NCBI GenBank assembly: GCA_964501265.1
Contig: CAZCSK010000082.1
Coordinates: 1-6,012 of the forward strand
Reading direction: 5' to 3'
DNA length: 6,012 bases
DNA from: CAZCSK01 sp964501265
GTDB taxonomy: Bacteria > Actinomycetota > CADDZG01 > JAHWKV01
Of this stretch, positions 5,025 through 6,012 are shown piece by piece (the first letter of the stretch is position 1; each line of letters begins with the position of its first letter). Made by a program: the position numbers and the translations under genes. The notes under the pieces are model-generated. The model was not told the origin of the DNA. It searched no databases and saw only the letters and a list, made by a program, of their open reading frames with translations.

Positions 5025-6012
5025 ATGCTCGTTAGACAAGCTTTTCGCTTTGAGTTGGACCCTGCCAACGTCCAGCGCACCGCTCTCGCCCGGCACGCCG
5101 GGGCGTCCCGCTACGCGTACAATTGGGGTCTGGCGGAACGAAAGCGCAATGCTGGACGGCGGAGAGGGAGGAACGAACGCCATCGCCCAGCACAAAGCAT
5201 GGAACCAGTTCAAGCGCGAGGGTGCTCCCTGGTGGGTGGGGGTCTCCAAATGCGCTCCCCAGGAGGCGCTTCGGGACCTAGACGCGGCGATGAAGTCGTT
5301 TCTTGGATCAAGGAAGCAAAGGGGAGGTCGCAGGGTCGGGTTCCCCAAGTTCAAATGCAAGGGCAAGAACGACAGCTTTCGCCTGACAGGCTCTATCCAC
5401 GTTGGGGACAAATCGGTGACTCTTCCGCGCATAGGAAAGATCCGCACCAAAGAGCCGACCTCCAAGTTCCTCGCCTGTTTACCAAGGATCACCTCTGCGA
5501 CGGTAAAGCGAGAAGCCGAGCGGTGGTTCGTATCCTTGACAGTAGAGGCTAGCCGCCCCGAACCGGCTTTAGTCATAGGTCCTGTCGTGGGCATTGACCG
5601 CGGGATCACCACCTTCGCGGTCTGCTCGGACGGCTTCGTGATCAAAGCCCCAGGGCGCTTAGTCGGGGTCTTAGAAAGCTTCGTCGGCTGAGTAGGTCCG
5701 TATCCCGCAAGAAGAAAGGATCCAATAACCGCGCAAAAGCCAAGCTCTGCCTTGTCCGTCATCATGGAAAGATCCGCAACCAGAGGAAGGACTCCCTCAA
5801 CAAAGCTACGACTCACCTGGCGAAAACCAAGCAGGTGATCGTGGTCGAGGACCTAAACGTCTCTGGGATGATCCGGAACCGTCACCTATCCAGGGCTATT
5901 GCCGACATGGGGTGGGGGGAGTTTCACCGCCAACTTGCTTACAAATGCCAGTGGTATGGCTCCAAGCTGGTGGTGGCGGATCGGTTCTTTCCCTCGACCA
6001 AGACCTGCTCGG
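5025..6012 (+). mobile_element. tnpB-only insertion element (IS200/IS605/IS607 superfamily), right part missing
   Basis: The transposon-encoded tnpB gene defines the element. No tnpA (tyrosine HUH or serine transposase) is found before it, as in IS1341-type tnpB-only elements, although a tnpA beyond the right edge is not excluded. The element lies between pyrH and the place where frr is expected, in the same direction as the operon. Its left boundary is uncertain (somewhere in 4870-5024). The right end, where the omega (guide) RNA would overlap the tnpB 3' end, is outside the window. Coordinates given are those of the recognisable coding part only. Confidence 0.75.
5025..6012 (+). pseudogene. 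tnpB: TnpB RNA-guided nuclease-like protein, two frameshifts, 3' end cut off
   Basis: TnpB proteins (about 400 aa) are RNA-guided DNA nucleases ancestral to Cas12. The N-terminus reads in frame 3 from ATG 5025 (MLVRQAFRFELDP, GASRYAYNWGLAERKR). From about 5158 the family sequence continues in frame 1 (TNAIAQHKAWNQFKREGAPWW, DSFRLTGSI, ATVKREAERWFVSLTVE, VVGIDRGITTFAV). From about 5650 it returns to frame 3 (RALSRGLRKLRRLSRS, SRKKKGSNNRAKAK, QVIVVEDLNVSGM, DRFFPSTKTCS) and stays open to the edge. The RuvC-I aspartate (codon 5596-5598) and RuvC-II glutamate (5847-5849) are present. The first cysteine of the zinc ribbon is at 6006-6008; RuvC-III is off the window. The first shift is an extra base (or two lost) at about 5150-5172; the second is one base lost at CCCC 5648-5651. 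As written no full-length protein can be made. Recent decay or assembly error are both possible. Confidence 0.88.

Noticed and set aside
4891..5157. Upstream part of the frame-1 open reading frame before the TnpB middle section
   Set aside because: Residues before about 5158 in this frame do not resemble TnpB, whose true N-terminus is in frame 3 from 5025; the ATG at 4891 is a chance start.
5025..5700. Programmed ribosomal frameshifting in tnpB
   Set aside because: Two opposite shifts would be needed in one gene, and neither site shows a classical slippery heptamer with a following structure. Indels or sequencing error are simpler explanations.
4989..5816. 275-codon minus-strand open frame across the tnpB region
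   Set aside because: No family resemblance; it is the complement of the frameshifted tnpB. TnpB motifs on the plus strand account for the sequence.
1..6012. CRISPR array, tRNA or rRNA genes
   Set aside because: No regularly spaced repeats, no tRNA-like cloverleaf arms and no rRNA-like conserved stretches were seen on either strand by eye.

Overview
The window is a moderately GC-rich bacterial chromosome segment. All genes lie on the plus strand. The order comM/yifB - dprA - whiG-type sigma factor - rpsB - tsf - pyrH is the arrangement known from Actinomycetota (for example the Streptomyces dprA-whiG-rpsB-tsf-pyrH-frr neighbourhood). The WhiG-class sigma factor beside rpsB, the long acidic tail on uS2 and the wording of the proteins all fit that phylum. 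The very short EF-Ts (207 aa) argues against a Streptomyces- or Mycobacterium-type genome and hints at a deeper-branching class such as Acidimicrobiia; that placement is inference.

Layout. Positions 1-477 hold the C-terminal third of a ComM/YifB AAA+ protein, followed after 3 bp by dprA (481-1353); together they are a competence/recombination pair. A 176-bp gap carries a near-consensus housekeeping promoter (TTGACA, 17 bp, CATAAT) and a leader with a GC palindrome followed by five T, ahead of the sigma factor gene (1530-2375). A 161-bp gap then holds a strong hairpin whose 3' arm can pair instead with a second downstream copy of its 5' arm, a plausible regulatory leader for rpsB. rpsB (2537-3514), tsf (3511-4134, ATGA overlap) and pyrH (4141-4869, TTG start 6 bp after the tsf stop) form a tightly packed translation/nucleotide operon.

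After pyrH, where frr is usual, the window has 155 bp of noncoding DNA and then a tnpB gene (IS200/IS605/IS607 superfamily, RNA-guided nuclease family) running off the right edge. It has a TATAAT box 6 nt before its ATG and no Shine-Dalgarno, so it looks leaderless. Its reading frame is broken by two compensating single-base shifts: one near 5150-5172, the other at a CCCC run at 5648-5651. No tnpA is present in the window. The housekeeping genes are intact.

I see no clearly undescribed system. The points most worth following are the frameshifted tnpB-only insertion behind pyrH, its leaderless promoter, and the putative switching leader in front of rpsB.
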